A stretch of 64,000 bases of DNA from Thalassotalea sp. HSM 43 (lineage in GTDB: Bacteria > Pseudomonadota > Gammaproteobacteria > Enterobacterales > Alteromonadaceae): positions 1,698,302-1,762,301 of the forward strand of contig NZ_CP038493.1 in NCBI RefSeq assembly GCF_004752005.1, given 5' to 3'. The notes below the pieces were generated by a model, which was given only the letters and a program-made list of their open reading frames with translations, was not told the origin of the DNA and searched no databases. Below are positions 8,385 through 17,082 of this stretch, in pieces. Each line of letters begins with the position of its first letter. Within the stretch, counting starts at the first letter, position 1. The position numbers and the translations under genes are program-made.

Positions 8385-10091
8385 ATGCCTAACTTAAAAC
8401 ACCTAATACGCCTGACATTGTCGATATTTATTAGCGTAATGTGCTTTGCACAACTGCCCGCTACCGCGACGGAATATTACGTCAACCCCGCCATTGGCAA
8501 TGACAACAACTCAGGCACATCAAAGGATGCACCAATTAAATCGCTTGATAAAGCCAAGCGAATAAAACTGCAGGCTGGTGATAAGTTATTGTTTGCGGCA
8601 GGCAAAACCTATTGGGGCTCGCTTGTTCTAAATAATCTAAAAGGCAGTGCCGACAAGCCGATTATTGTCTCTACCTATATGGACGATAACAACAGTGACG
8701 ATGCTCACGCTAAGATTATCGCCAGAGGCTTACTAAAAGGCATCGAAGTCGTTAATTCAAGTCATCTGCAGATCAGTAACTTTATAGTCACAGCAAATGG
8801 TGGCGGCGTGTATAAATGGCAGCAAAAACTGTGGGATAAGCAAAACGGTAAAAAGAAAACCATGATGCGTGTTGGTGTTTATGTTGAAGCGAACAAAGGC
8901 AACAACACCTATTCAGGTATAACCTTTAAAAACATGTTAGTACGCGACATATTTTTTCATGACCCAGGTAAGTCGCGAAGCCGTGCTGAAACAGCGAGCG
9001 CTATGGGAACCGAAGCCTACGGCTGGGGATTTCGTTTTTTTACGAAAGGAAAAGCCAAACTTAACAACGTCACCGTCGATAACTCCATTGTTTACAATGT
9101 CGCACACACCGGTATTAAATTTAACGGCGTAAAAGGCAATCTTGATAATGTCACTTTAAGTAACAATCAAGTATTGAAGACCGGTGGGCCGGGAATGCAA
9201 ATGAGTGGCGTCACCAATGCGCATGTATTTAACAATAAAGTTGATGAATCTGGCAGCACAAATGATACCCGGAAATGGGGACGTGGCAGCGGCATGTGGA
9301 CTTGGGGAAGTTCCCATATTTTGGTGGAGCACAATCAATTCCTAAATGCCAATGGCCCTGCAGATTCGGCTGGTTTTCATATCGACTTTAATTGTGACAA
9401 TGTCATCGTACAGTACAACTTAAGCGCCAATAATGCCGGCGGTTTTATTGAAATTCTCGGCAACAATTACAATAACGCTTATCGCTATAACGTCAGTGTC
9501 AATGATGGCCATCGCGTCAAAAAGAAAGGGGTTGCATTTCAAGAAGGGAAAACGTTTTGGTTAAGCGGCTTTAATGGCAAAAACAAACCACACAATGGCC
9601 CTTTCAATAGCTACATATACAATAATACAATTTATGTAAGTGATGAAATTGTCAGCAAAATTGCGGTGACCCGCATGGCAAAAGGTGCGTTAGTCGCCAA
9701 TAACATTTTCCATATCGTAGGTGACAGTAAACTGGTCAAAGGCGATCAATACCGTCCAGAGTCAAACGGTACCAATCATATATCAGACGTTATCTTTACC
9801 AATAATATATTCCTGAAACAGAGCAACTGGCCAAAACAAGTACTCATTCAAGACCAAGCACCTGTTATCGCGGATGTAGCATTTACCAATCCAGGTTCTC
9901 AATTAATTGGCGACTATACACCACAAAATACGGATGTGATTGCCAACAAAGGCATTGAAATTCCTTTTATACCTGGTGACGATAAAGGTTTATTTAAGGC
10001 ACTTACCGTTAAGCACGATATCTTAGGTAACCCAATCGTCGATAAACCTGATATCGGCGCGATTGAAATCAGTGCTAAAGCCAATCAGTAA
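8385..10091 (+). CDS. Secreted right-handed parallel beta-helix protein (putative polysaccharide-cleaving enzyme)
   Basis: A 568-residue protein with a signal peptide (hydrophobic stretch, then L-P-A-T-A-T-E). It opens with Y-Y-V-N-P-A-I-G-N-D-N-N-S-G-T, the entry motif of many pectate-lyase-fold and GH141/PL-type helices. Repeated N-N-x-V/I rungs follow. The central conserved block contains R-G-S-G-M-W-T-W-G-S, then G-P-A-D-S-A-G-F-H-I-D-F-N-C and N-N-A-G-G-F-I-E-I-L-G-N-N. This block is shared with the paralogue at 29808-32192 and more loosely with the one at 47742-49172. The acidic residues in D-S-A-G-F-H-I-D-F are candidate catalytic or metal-binding positions. I cannot assign a CAZy family. 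A sulfatase gene follows 12 bases later, so the two are probably co-transcribed. ATG 8385 is preferred over TTG 8373. Confidence 0.8.
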   Translation: MPNLKHLIRLTLSIFISVMCFAQLPATATEYYVNPAIGNDNNSGTSKDAPIKSLDKAKRIKLQAGDKLLFAAGKTYWGSLVLNNLKGSADKPIIVSTYMDDNNSDDAHAKIIARGLLKGIEVVNSSHLQISNFIVTANGGGVYKWQQKLWDKQNGKKKTMMRVGVYVEANKGNNTYSGITFKNMLVRDIFFHDPGKSRSRAETASAMGTEAYGWGFRFFTKGKAKLNNVTVDNSIVYNVAHTGIKFNGVKGNLDNVTLSNNQVLKTGGPGMQMSGVTNAHVFNNKVDESGSTNDTRKWGRGSGMWTWGSSHILVEHNQFLNANGPADSAGFHIDFNCDNVIVQYNLSANNAGGFIEILGNNYNNAYRYNVSVNDGHRVKKKGVAFQEGKTFWLSGFNGKNKPHNGPFNSYIYNNTIYVSDEIVSKIAVTRMAKGALVANNIFHIVGDSKLVKGDQYRPESNGTNHISDVIFTNNIFLKQSNWPKQVLIQDQAPVIADVAFTNPGSQLIGDYTPQNTDVIANKGIEIPFIPGDDKGLFKALTVKHDILGNPIVDKPDIGAIEISAKANQ

Positions 10092-10103
10092 GCGATTTAA
10101 ACA

Positions 10104-11648
10104 ATGAAAAATTTATTTTTACTGCTGTTACTCTCAAGCTTTGCCTGCAGCGCAGATGACGATACGCAACCACCTAATATAGTCTTTATTATGGCCGATG
10201 ATCTCAATGATTTTGTCGGCGTGATGAATGCTAATATAGGCATAAAAACTCCAAATATTGATGCGCTTGCCAATCAAGGTGCACTATTTACCAATGCGCA
10301 TTCCAATGCGCCGATATGCAGCCCTTCAAGAGCGAGTCTGTTCTCAGGCATTTACCCACACCAATCTGGGCAATACGGTTTTGGGAATTGGCGCCAAAAC
10401 ACCATGCTTAGCAACTCGAAAACCATCATGGAATCGCTGTCAGAATCAGGTTATTTCAGCACTGGTGCCGGTAAGCTAACCCATCATCAATGGCCAAATG
10501 CCTGGGATGAATTTGCGATTCGACCTGACTATACGCCATTGGCATTTAATGGCAAAAAGGTTACCGGTCACCCTGACGTACCGGCTCCGTATAACCGCGA
10601 AGTAGGACCATTAGACTCAACATTTATTGCTTTATCAAAAGTCCCTACAGTAAAAGCCAGCAACAAAGCACCGGGCTATAGTGGCTGGTTTTATGGCGGG
10701 TTTAAGAAGCCATTTCGATACAAATCACCACAAGATCGTGATTTACTTCCCGATGAAATGTACGCTAACTGGGCGGTTGATAAAATCACCGAAATGCAAT
10801 CACAAGGCATAAATAAGCCATTCTTTTTAAGCGTTGGCTTTATTCGTCCGCACACACCGTTGGTGGTGCCTGATGAATATTTTGCGATGTATCCACTCGA
10901 TGAAATAGCCCTGCCAGCATTTAAAGAAGATGATGCTGCTGATACCCATTTTGAAAGCTTGTCGGCGCCAAAACCATCTCGTGGTCGCAAACATTACCAT
11001 AGCTTATTGGCTTCTTTTGACTCAAAAGATCAAGCGCTGCGTCAGTATTATCAAGCCTACATGGCCAGTGTTAGCTTTATGGATGCACAAGTAGGCAAAG
11101 TACTTGATGCCCTAAATAACAGCTCATTTAAAGAAAATACCATCATCGTTTTAACCAGTGACCATGGTTATAACTTAGGTGAGAAAGACAACCTATTTAA
11201 AAACAACTTGTGGGAACGCTCAACTAAGGTGCCGTTGATTATTTACGATCCACGTCAAGCCAAGGCGCAGAAAATTGCTGAGCCGGTTAGTTTAATCGAC
11301 TTATACCCAACCTTTATGGACTATGCTGATGCTCGCATCGATAACCGTAAAAACAAACAAGGCGGTAAACTCGACGGTTTAAGCCTTCTACCTTTACTTA
11401 ATGGCACCGATAATACTGCCAGACATGCGCTAAGCGTGGTCAAGCAGTGGGGTGAACACGGCTTAAAAAGCTTTGCTCTGCGCACTGAGCAATGGCGTTA
11501 TATTTTGTATGGCAACAATAAAGAAGAGCTGTATAACCATAACGATGACCCAAATGAACACCATAACCTTGCCGATTCAACCAAGCATCAAAACATTAAA
11601 GAATCATTAAAAGTTAAGTTATTAGCGCTGACAAAAAACGCCCTTTAA
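10104..11648 (+). CDS. S1 family sulfatase (iduronate-2-sulfatase/choline-sulfatase-like, S1_7-like)
   Basis: A 514-residue exported formylglycine-dependent sulfatase that hydrolyses sulfate esters on sugars. After a signal peptide it has the metal-binding start N-I-V-F-I-M-A-D-D-L-N-D. The formylglycine motif C-S-P-S-R has Cys72, which would be oxidised by a formylglycine-generating enzyme not present in the window. Downstream are G-A-G-K-L-T-H-H, a F-I-R-P-H-T-P-L segment and S-D-H-G-Y-N-L-G-E-K-D, typical of the iduronate-2-sulfatase-like branch. This branch includes carrageenan and ulvan sulfatases, so the subfamily call is tentative. The protein is close to those at 13714 and 15331. The stop codon lies in the loop of a terminator. 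Confidence 0.93.
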   Translation: MKNLFLLLLLSSFACSADDDTQPPNIVFIMADDLNDFVGVMNANIGIKTPNIDALANQGALFTNAHSNAPICSPSRASLFSGIYPHQSGQYGFGNWRQNTMLSNSKTIMESLSESGYFSTGAGKLTHHQWPNAWDEFAIRPDYTPLAFNGKKVTGHPDVPAPYNREVGPLDSTFIALSKVPTVKASNKAPGYSGWFYGGFKKPFRYKSPQDRDLLPDEMYANWAVDKITEMQSQGINKPFFLSVGFIRPHTPLVVPDEYFAMYPLDEIALPAFKEDDAADTHFESLSAPKPSRGRKHYHSLLASFDSKDQALRQYYQAYMASVSFMDAQVGKVLDALNNSSFKENTIIVLTSDHGYNLGEKDNLFKNNLWERSTKVPLIIYDPRQAKAQKIAEPVSLIDLYPTFMDYADARIDNRKNKQGGKLDGLSLLPLLNGTDNTARHALSVVKQWGEHGLKSFALRTEQWRYILYGNNKEELYNHNDDPNEHHNLADSTKHQNIKESLKVKLLALTKNAL

Positions 11649-11661
11649 TCGGGCATTTTTT
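11633..11661. terminator. Terminator between convergent sulfatase and acetylesterase genes
   Basis: A short GCCC/GGGC stem (11640-11643 and 11651-11654) is flanked by A-rich sequence on the left and a T-run on the right, so it can work on both strands. The sulfatase stop codon is in the loop. Confidence 0.65.
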
Positions 11662-11679
11662 CATCAAAAAGTTAAACCT

Positions 11680-13635
11680 TTATTTCCGGTCTTTGCTAAC
11701 AGAAAATGGAATCAACGGCAGCTGTTCACTGTTGTAGACATTAACCCTGACAGGGTTATTGCCCCAGCCATAGCGAATAAACGCCGGCGCTGCAATGTTC
11801 GGATGCCAGACAACGATTTTATCTTGATGGGTTTTTGCTTTAGCCCAGACAAACTTGCCGTCGCTACCTGCAATAGCAAAACCACGAATTTCTTCACCTT
11901 TGATTTCAATGCCTGACACCATATTCGCAAATGACAATAACGCTTTATTGTGTTGCCAATCGACCTGCGACAATTGCATGTTACGATATTGCACATCCTC
12001 GTGATAAGCCAGGTAACGTGCCGCTAATGCTAAGCGCTCACCAACGGTCTTTTTATCTTGTGGATGAATGTCGTTACTTTCCCCTACATCAATCGCCAAC
12101 GCCATGGCCGTGTGTGGCATAGATTGCAATACGTCAGTTTGCGCCTGACGTAAATTGGCCCAACTACTGTTTGCCGCTGGCTGGCGGTCCACTTTGCCAA
12201 AATTAGCTAACTGTACATAAAGAAATGGCAGCTCTTTGTTAGCAAACAAGCTACGCCAATCGTCAATCATGCTGCTCATTAAGTCTTGATACTGATCGGC
12301 ATTCGGGGTATTACCTTCGCCTTGATACCAAATAACGCCTTTAAAACGCAGCTTTGCTAATGGCGCAATCATCGCATTGTATAAGCCGGTTGGATGCCAA
12401 TGCAACGGCCGTACGCGAGGTAACGCTGGCATCTTAGCAGCAACCTGATATTGCCACTCACCGCTTAAATCCAAACATTGATTTTGCAGTTGCAAACAGT
12501 ATTTTTTACCTTGAATCAGCGCCCCTTGACCTCGCATCACTTCGACTCGGGTGGTAATAAAATTATCTCCGGCTTGCAAAAGATTGTTTGGAAGTGCGTA
12601 TCGACGTGGTTGATATTGGCTTGCTGTCTGGCCAACTTTTACACCATTGACATAGGTTATGTCGTTGTCGCGGATATTGCCCAATAGCAAACGGGCTTGT
12701 ATTGAATTAGCCTGCTGTGCGCTTAAGGTGACACGTTTGTGTAACCAAATGCTGCCCTGTTTAAAGTCGCTACTGGCCAGCTTCATTTGACCAGGCAAAG
12801 CTAATGTAGGCCAATCGGCATAGGTATTGGCATCGTTAAGTAAATCAGCGCCTGCTTGCAGTAACATGTCGTTTTGCTTAGCGCTCAACTGCCACTGCTT
12901 CACCATATTCTTGGTGTTGCTTGCGTATGCCTGACGCTGTGCACTGTCTTGATATTTGTGTGCACGAGCCAATTGTTCAGGGTACGCTGCCAACGATTGT
13001 TCGCTCATCCACGCTTCGATAGGCGTACCACCTACCGAAGAATTGACGATGGCTATAGGCACATCGTAGTTTCTGGCCAGTGCATCGGCAAAAAACCAAG
13101 CGACCGCCGAAAACTCTTTAACCGTTTGTTGGTCTGCTAGCCGCCATTGACCGGCTTGCAATTGTTGCTTAGGTCCAGAAAAATCATAGCTTAATGGCAC
13201 TTTAAATTGACGAATATCAGGATAGTGCTGACGCTGAGTTTGCTCTGGAAATGTCGATAATACTTTAGCCACAGGAAAGGCCATGTTCGATTGACCAGAG
13301 ACTAACCAGACATCACCAAACGCGACATTATTGATAATAATGTCGTTAATGCGAATTTGCTGATTGCGGGCTACGCTTTGCGGCGGCAAATTAACTGTCC
13401 ATTGGCCATCGCTATCGGCAACGGCATGATAGTCTTGCTTATTTAATCGTACCGTGACCTTTTCGCCAACATCTGCCGCACCATAAATGTTCAAGGCGGT
13501 ATCTCGTTGCAATACCATACCATCAGAAAAGTAGGCATCGAGCGTGACCGCGGCGCTGGTTGAGCCACTAAACAAAGTGAACAGCAGCAATATCCATTGC
13601 CGCGCAATGATTTTTCTAAGCGTTATTTTTTTCAT
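11680..13635 (-). CDS. Sialate O-acetylesterase-like (SASA family) carbohydrate esterase
   Basis: A 651-residue exported esterase. A signal peptide (ending near S-T-S-A-A) is followed by an N-terminal beta domain with D-G-M-V-L-Q-R. The SGNH block G-Q-S-N-M has nucleophile Ser116. A jelly-roll insertion lies near residues 250-390, then V-I-W-Y-Q-G-E-G-N-T, and finally D-I-H-P-Q-D-K with the catalytic His-Asp region. Family members remove acetyl groups from sialic acids or plant and algal glycans. In this PUL deacetylation of the algal polymer is more likely than sialate use. It is transcribed away from the sulfatase at 13714, with a candidate operator between them. Confidence 0.88.
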   Translation of the reverse strand: MKKITLRKIIARQWILLLFTLFSGSTSAAVTLDAYFSDGMVLQRDTALNIYGAADVGEKVTVRLNKQDYHAVADSDGQWTVNLPPQSVARNQQIRINDIIINNVAFGDVWLVSGQSNMAFPVAKVLSTFPEQTQRQHYPDIRQFKVPLSYDFSGPKQQLQAGQWRLADQQTVKEFSAVAWFFADALARNYDVPIAIVNSSVGGTPIEAWMSEQSLAAYPEQLARAHKYQDSAQRQAYASNTKNMVKQWQLSAKQNDMLLQAGADLLNDANTYADWPTLALPGQMKLASSDFKQGSIWLHKRVTLSAQQANSIQARLLLGNIRDNDITYVNGVKVGQTASQYQPRRYALPNNLLQAGDNFITTRVEVMRGQGALIQGKKYCLQLQNQCLDLSGEWQYQVAAKMPALPRVRPLHWHPTGLYNAMIAPLAKLRFKGVIWYQGEGNTPNADQYQDLMSSMIDDWRSLFANKELPFLYVQLANFGKVDRQPAANSSWANLRQAQTDVLQSMPHTAMALAIDVGESNDIHPQDKKTVGERLALAARYLAYHEDVQYRNMQLSQVDWQHNKALLSFANMVSGIEIKGEEIRGFAIAGSDGKFVWAKAKTHQDKIVVWHPNIAAPAFIRYGWGNNPVRVNVYNSEQLPLIPFSVSKDRK

Positions 13636-13673
13636 AAGTATCTGTCAGCACTATTTTTATTTCTTTGCTTTTA

Positions 13674-13692
13674 ATTTATATTATATATATTA
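13674..13692. promoter_or_regulatory. Candidate PUL operator (AT-rich 19-mer)
   Basis: Read on the minus strand this is TAATATATATAATATAAAT. It shares 15 consecutive bases with the site at 36735. It sits between the divergent acetylesterase (start 13635) and sulfatase (start 13714), so it could serve both promoters. Confidence 0.45.
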
Positions 13693-13713
13693 ATAATAAA
13701 AGTAAGCTTAGCT

Positions 13714-15321
13714 ATGTTCCGTTATTTATGTACTTTATTTTGCCTGTTTTTGCTTGGTATTAGTAGCACCAGTGCCGCCAGTGATAAAACCACTAACCTG
13801 AATAAAAAAGACAAACGACCTAACGTCATTTTGATTGTTGTTGATGATCTTAACGATTATCAGGGTATTTTTGCCGGCCACTCACAAGTTCAAACACCAA
13901 ATATCGACAAGCTTGCCGCCAGCGGTAGCAGCTTTATTAATGCGCAAAGTAATATCCCCGTTTGTCAGCCTTCACGCAATAGTCTGTTTACTGGGGTATA
14001 TCCGCATGTCTCTCAAGATTTCGGCTGGACTAAACAACACAAACAACCGGTATTAAAACACAACAAAACCTTGCAAGAGTTGTTTGCTGAAAATGGCTAC
14101 CAAACGATGGGCACCGGCAAGCTTATGCATGGTGGTAAAACAGAGCTTTGGCAGGAATGGGGCATGCCGCATAAGCACGACTATGGACCGTTATATTTTA
14201 ATGGTGACAGTAATGGCGCCTCACCCAACGTAGCCTCACCATTTGCCGATATTGGTGCCATTGATGGCGCCTTTGGTCGTTTATCTGTCGCTAAATCATC
14301 AGGCAAACGTAATCAACCAGGTTGGGTTTACGGTTGGGATAAAAAACCATTTCGGTATATCAGTGACGACGATCGCGACTTGATGCAAGATGAAAAGCAT
14401 GCGCAATGGGCTAGCGAACAACTCAAGACACTAGCGCAAGCCGAAAACCAAGCGCCGTTTTTTATGGGCATAGGTTTTGTTCGTCCACATACCCCGCTTT
14501 ACGCACCAGACAAATACTTTGATATGTATCCGCTCGAAGACATCGACTTATCACATTGGTTGCCAGATGATCAGAATGACACCTTTTTTCAAAACAACTT
14601 TCCAACAGATGGCAAAGGCCTTAGGTACTATCGTACCTTACTGCAATCGTTTGACGGTGACCGAGAACTGGCGTTAAAGCACTTTTTACAAGCCTATTTA
14701 GCGTGCATTACCTTTATGGACGCGCAGCTAGGCAAAGTACTAACCGCCCTTGAGCGGCATCCGCAACTAAATGACAATACCGTTATTGTCTTTACCAGCG
14801 ATCATGGCTGGCAAATGGGTGAAAAAGGTTATTTGTTTAAAAACTCACCTTGGGAAGAAAGTGCGCGTATCCCAATGATCGTGCGCACCCCAGACAATAC
14901 CAAGCAAGGGCAAAAGATTAGCCAACCGGTATCGCTTATTGATATTTTCCCAACTTTAGTCGATTACGCCAATTTAAGCGGTAATCACAAGAAAAATGAC
15001 AAGGCAGGTGACTTGGGTGGCCACAGTTTAAGACCTCTTATTGATGCCGATACAATGAGCCAATGGCAAGGACCCAAAGGCGCATTATCCGTGGTCGGTA
15101 ACTACGGAAATAGCGGTAAAAAATGGCAAGTCGAGCAACAAAACTACTCTTATCGTACCGAACGTTTTCGTTATATTCGTTATAGTAACGGCGAAGCGGA
15201 GCTTTATGACCACGAGCAAGATCCTTACGAGTGGCATAACCAAGCGAAAAACGAGCAATATCAGCAAGTTATTAATGACCTAAGACAACAAGTTAATAAT
15301 TTACTGCAAACCACACTGTAA
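13714..15321 (+). CDS. S1 family sulfatase (S1_7-like), C-Q-P-S-R variant
   Basis: A 535-residue exported sulfatase with a signal peptide (ending S-S-T-S-A-A). The metal site is V-I-L-I-V-V-D-D-L-N-D. The formylglycine motif is C-Q-P-S-R with Cys84; the second position is usually S, G, T or C, so Gln is less common but leaves the C-x-P-S-R consensus intact. Later blocks are G-T-G-K-L-M-H-G, F-V-R-P-H-T-P-L-Y and S-D-H-G-W-Q-M-G-E-K. The next gene, at 15331, is a close tandem paralogue starting 9 bases after this stop, so the pair is an operon that arose by duplication. It probably removes sulfate from an oligosaccharide in the periplasm; the substrate is not known. Confidence 0.93.
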   Translation: MFRYLCTLFCLFLLGISSTSAASDKTTNLNKKDKRPNVILIVVDDLNDYQGIFAGHSQVQTPNIDKLAASGSSFINAQSNIPVCQPSRNSLFTGVYPHVSQDFGWTKQHKQPVLKHNKTLQELFAENGYQTMGTGKLMHGGKTELWQEWGMPHKHDYGPLYFNGDSNGASPNVASPFADIGAIDGAFGRLSVAKSSGKRNQPGWVYGWDKKPFRYISDDDRDLMQDEKHAQWASEQLKTLAQAENQAPFFMGIGFVRPHTPLYAPDKYFDMYPLEDIDLSHWLPDDQNDTFFQNNFPTDGKGLRYYRTLLQSFDGDRELALKHFLQAYLACITFMDAQLGKVLTALERHPQLNDNTVIVFTSDHGWQMGEKGYLFKNSPWEESARIPMIVRTPDNTKQGQKISQPVSLIDIFPTLVDYANLSGNHKKNDKAGDLGGHSLRPLIDADTMSQWQGPKGALSVVGNYGNSGKKWQVEQQNYSYRTERFRYIRYSNGEAELYDHEQDPYEWHNQAKNEQYQQVINDLRQQVNNLLQTTL

Positions 15322-15330
15322 GGATTTTCA

Positions 15331-17007
15331 ATGACTCTTTTGATCAACTGTTTAACATGGTTTGCAGCCGCAGCATTCACTGTTGTTGCACTCCCTGCAT
15401 ACGCTTCAAACGATGCACCTATAGATGAGCAGCGACCGAATGTATTATTTGTCATCGTTGATGATTTAAATGATTACCTAGGCACCTTTGGTGGTCATCC
15501 ACAAAGTAAAACCCCCAATATCGATAGGTTCGCCGAGCAAGCAACCCAATTTAGCAACGCACATACCAATGTGCCGGTATGCTCACCATCAAGAAGCAGC
15601 TTATTTACCGGTGTCTATCCACATGATTCGCGCGATTTTGGCTGGACTCGCTTAAAAAAACAACATGTACTGAAAAACAATAAAACCTTTTTACAACAAT
15701 TCCGTGAGAACGGTTATCAGATGTACGGCACCGGCAAACTGTTGCATCACAATGACCTGAAATACTGGCATGAATGGGGCGTTGAAGAACGCATTAACTA
15801 TGGGCCTCATGCTTATGATGGCAACAAGATCGTCGGCCATCCGTCGGTACCAGAGCCATTTCGCAGCATCAATATTGTTGACGGCTCGTTTGCACCATTA
15901 ACCGATGTACCGACGTTTGACAATAACACCAAGATCAAACGCCAACCGGGCTGGGGTTACCCGTTCAAAGGCTTTCGTTATGTCAGTGAGGACGACCGCG
16001 ATTTATTGCCAGATGAGCAACACGCGCTATGGGCCGTCAATAAGCTTAAACAACTTGAGCAACAAGATAGCAATTCCCCCTTTTTTATGGGCGTAGGGTT
16101 TGTCCGACCGCATACCCCGCTATACGCACCACAACGTTTCTTCGATATGTTTCCGCTTGAGTCGATTGAACTGCCAAACATTAAAACTGGTGACATTGAC
16201 GATACCTTCTTTAAAGATAACTACCCCATGACGCAAATGGGCTTAGCCTACTTTAAAGCCTTGCAAGATTCGTATCCTGACGATGATTTGGGCTTAAAGA
16301 AAGTCATACAAGCCTATCTAGCCTGCATCGCCTTTATGGATGAACAGTTTGGCCTAGTGATGGATGCCCTTAACAGTTCCAAGTTTAATGACAATACCAT
16401 TGTCGTATTTACCAGTGACCATGGTTGGCAGTTTGGCGAAAAAGACTATCTATACAAAAACTCACCGTGGGAGGAAAGCACCAAAATCCCAATGTTATGG
16501 CGAGTGCCTGGTAAAACTATAGCCGGTCATAAAGTGCAACAGCCCGTATCGCTGATAGACATATACCCAACGTTTATAGAGCTTGCCACCTTAACCGGAA
16601 GCAACGCACGAAATAAAAACGCAGGACCAATGGGTGGTCATTCATTGGTACCATTGATGCAGCCGAGCAGCACCGATCAATGGCAGGGGCCGCAAGGTGC
16701 GTTAACCATTATGGGCGTTGGTATTGATCAACCGATTGAAGGCTTAGCGGTTGGCACTAACCCAAAAGCCCTTTGGCATGTGGCGGTGATTAAAGACTTG
16801 CCGCAACATTATGTATGGAAAAACACCTATTCCTACCGCACTGAACGTTGGCGTTACATTCGTTATAAAGATGGGCAAGAAGAGCTGTATGATCATGAAA
16901 GCGACCCGTTCGAATGGCATAACTTAGCCGCTGACAAAAACCATCAGCAGCAAAAACAACAATTGCAGCAACAAATGATTGCACTTATCGAAAAACACCA
17001 GTCGTAA
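15331..17007 (+). CDS. S1 family sulfatase (S1_7-like), tandem paralogue
   Basis: A 558-residue exported sulfatase, the tandem partner of the preceding gene. AAGGA precedes its ATG at suitable spacing. Visible blocks are the signal peptide (ending A-L-P-A-Y-A-S), V-L-F-V-I-V-D-D-L-N-D, formylglycine motif C-S-P-S-R with Cys84, G-T-G-K-L-L-H-H, F-V-R-P-H-T-P-L-Y and S-D-H-G-W-Q-F-G-E-K-D. Compared with its neighbour it carries an insertion of roughly 20 residues before the C-terminal Y-R-T-E-R-W-R-Y-I-R-Y block. Different loops around the same core suggest specificity for different sulfate positions. A strong bidirectional terminator follows. Confidence 0.93.
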   Translation: MTLLINCLTWFAAAAFTVVALPAYASNDAPIDEQRPNVLFVIVDDLNDYLGTFGGHPQSKTPNIDRFAEQATQFSNAHTNVPVCSPSRSSLFTGVYPHDSRDFGWTRLKKQHVLKNNKTFLQQFRENGYQMYGTGKLLHHNDLKYWHEWGVEERINYGPHAYDGNKIVGHPSVPEPFRSINIVDGSFAPLTDVPTFDNNTKIKRQPGWGYPFKGFRYVSEDDRDLLPDEQHALWAVNKLKQLEQQDSNSPFFMGVGFVRPHTPLYAPQRFFDMFPLESIELPNIKTGDIDDTFFKDNYPMTQMGLAYFKALQDSYPDDDLGLKKVIQAYLACIAFMDEQFGLVMDALNSSKFNDNTIVVFTSDHGWQFGEKDYLYKNSPWEESTKIPMLWRVPGKTIAGHKVQQPVSLIDIYPTFIELATLTGSNARNKNAGPMGGHSLVPLMQPSSTDQWQGPQGALTIMGVGIDQPIEGLAVGTNPKALWHVAVIKDLPQHYVWKNTYSYRTERWRYIRYKDGQEELYDHESDPFEWHNLAADKNHQQQKQQLQQQMIALIEKHQS

Positions 17008-17021
17008 GCAATCCAATAGTC

Positions 17022-17048
17022 AAAAAGCCGGGTAAATACCGGCTTTTT
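17022..17048. terminator. Bidirectional terminator
   Basis: A perfect 10-bp stem (AAAAAGCCGG and CCGGCTTTTT) surrounds a 7-base loop between the convergent sulfatase and GH78-like genes. It has A and T runs on both sides. Confidence 0.9.
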
Positions 17049-17082
17049 GTGCCTTTAAACGCCAAAGGTTTAAAGTGCCTAT

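Noticed and set aside
13714-13983. Inactive sulfatase because of the C-Q-P-S-R motif
   Set aside because: The essential C-x-P-x-R pattern is intact and the other metal-site blocks are present, so inactivity cannot be claimed.
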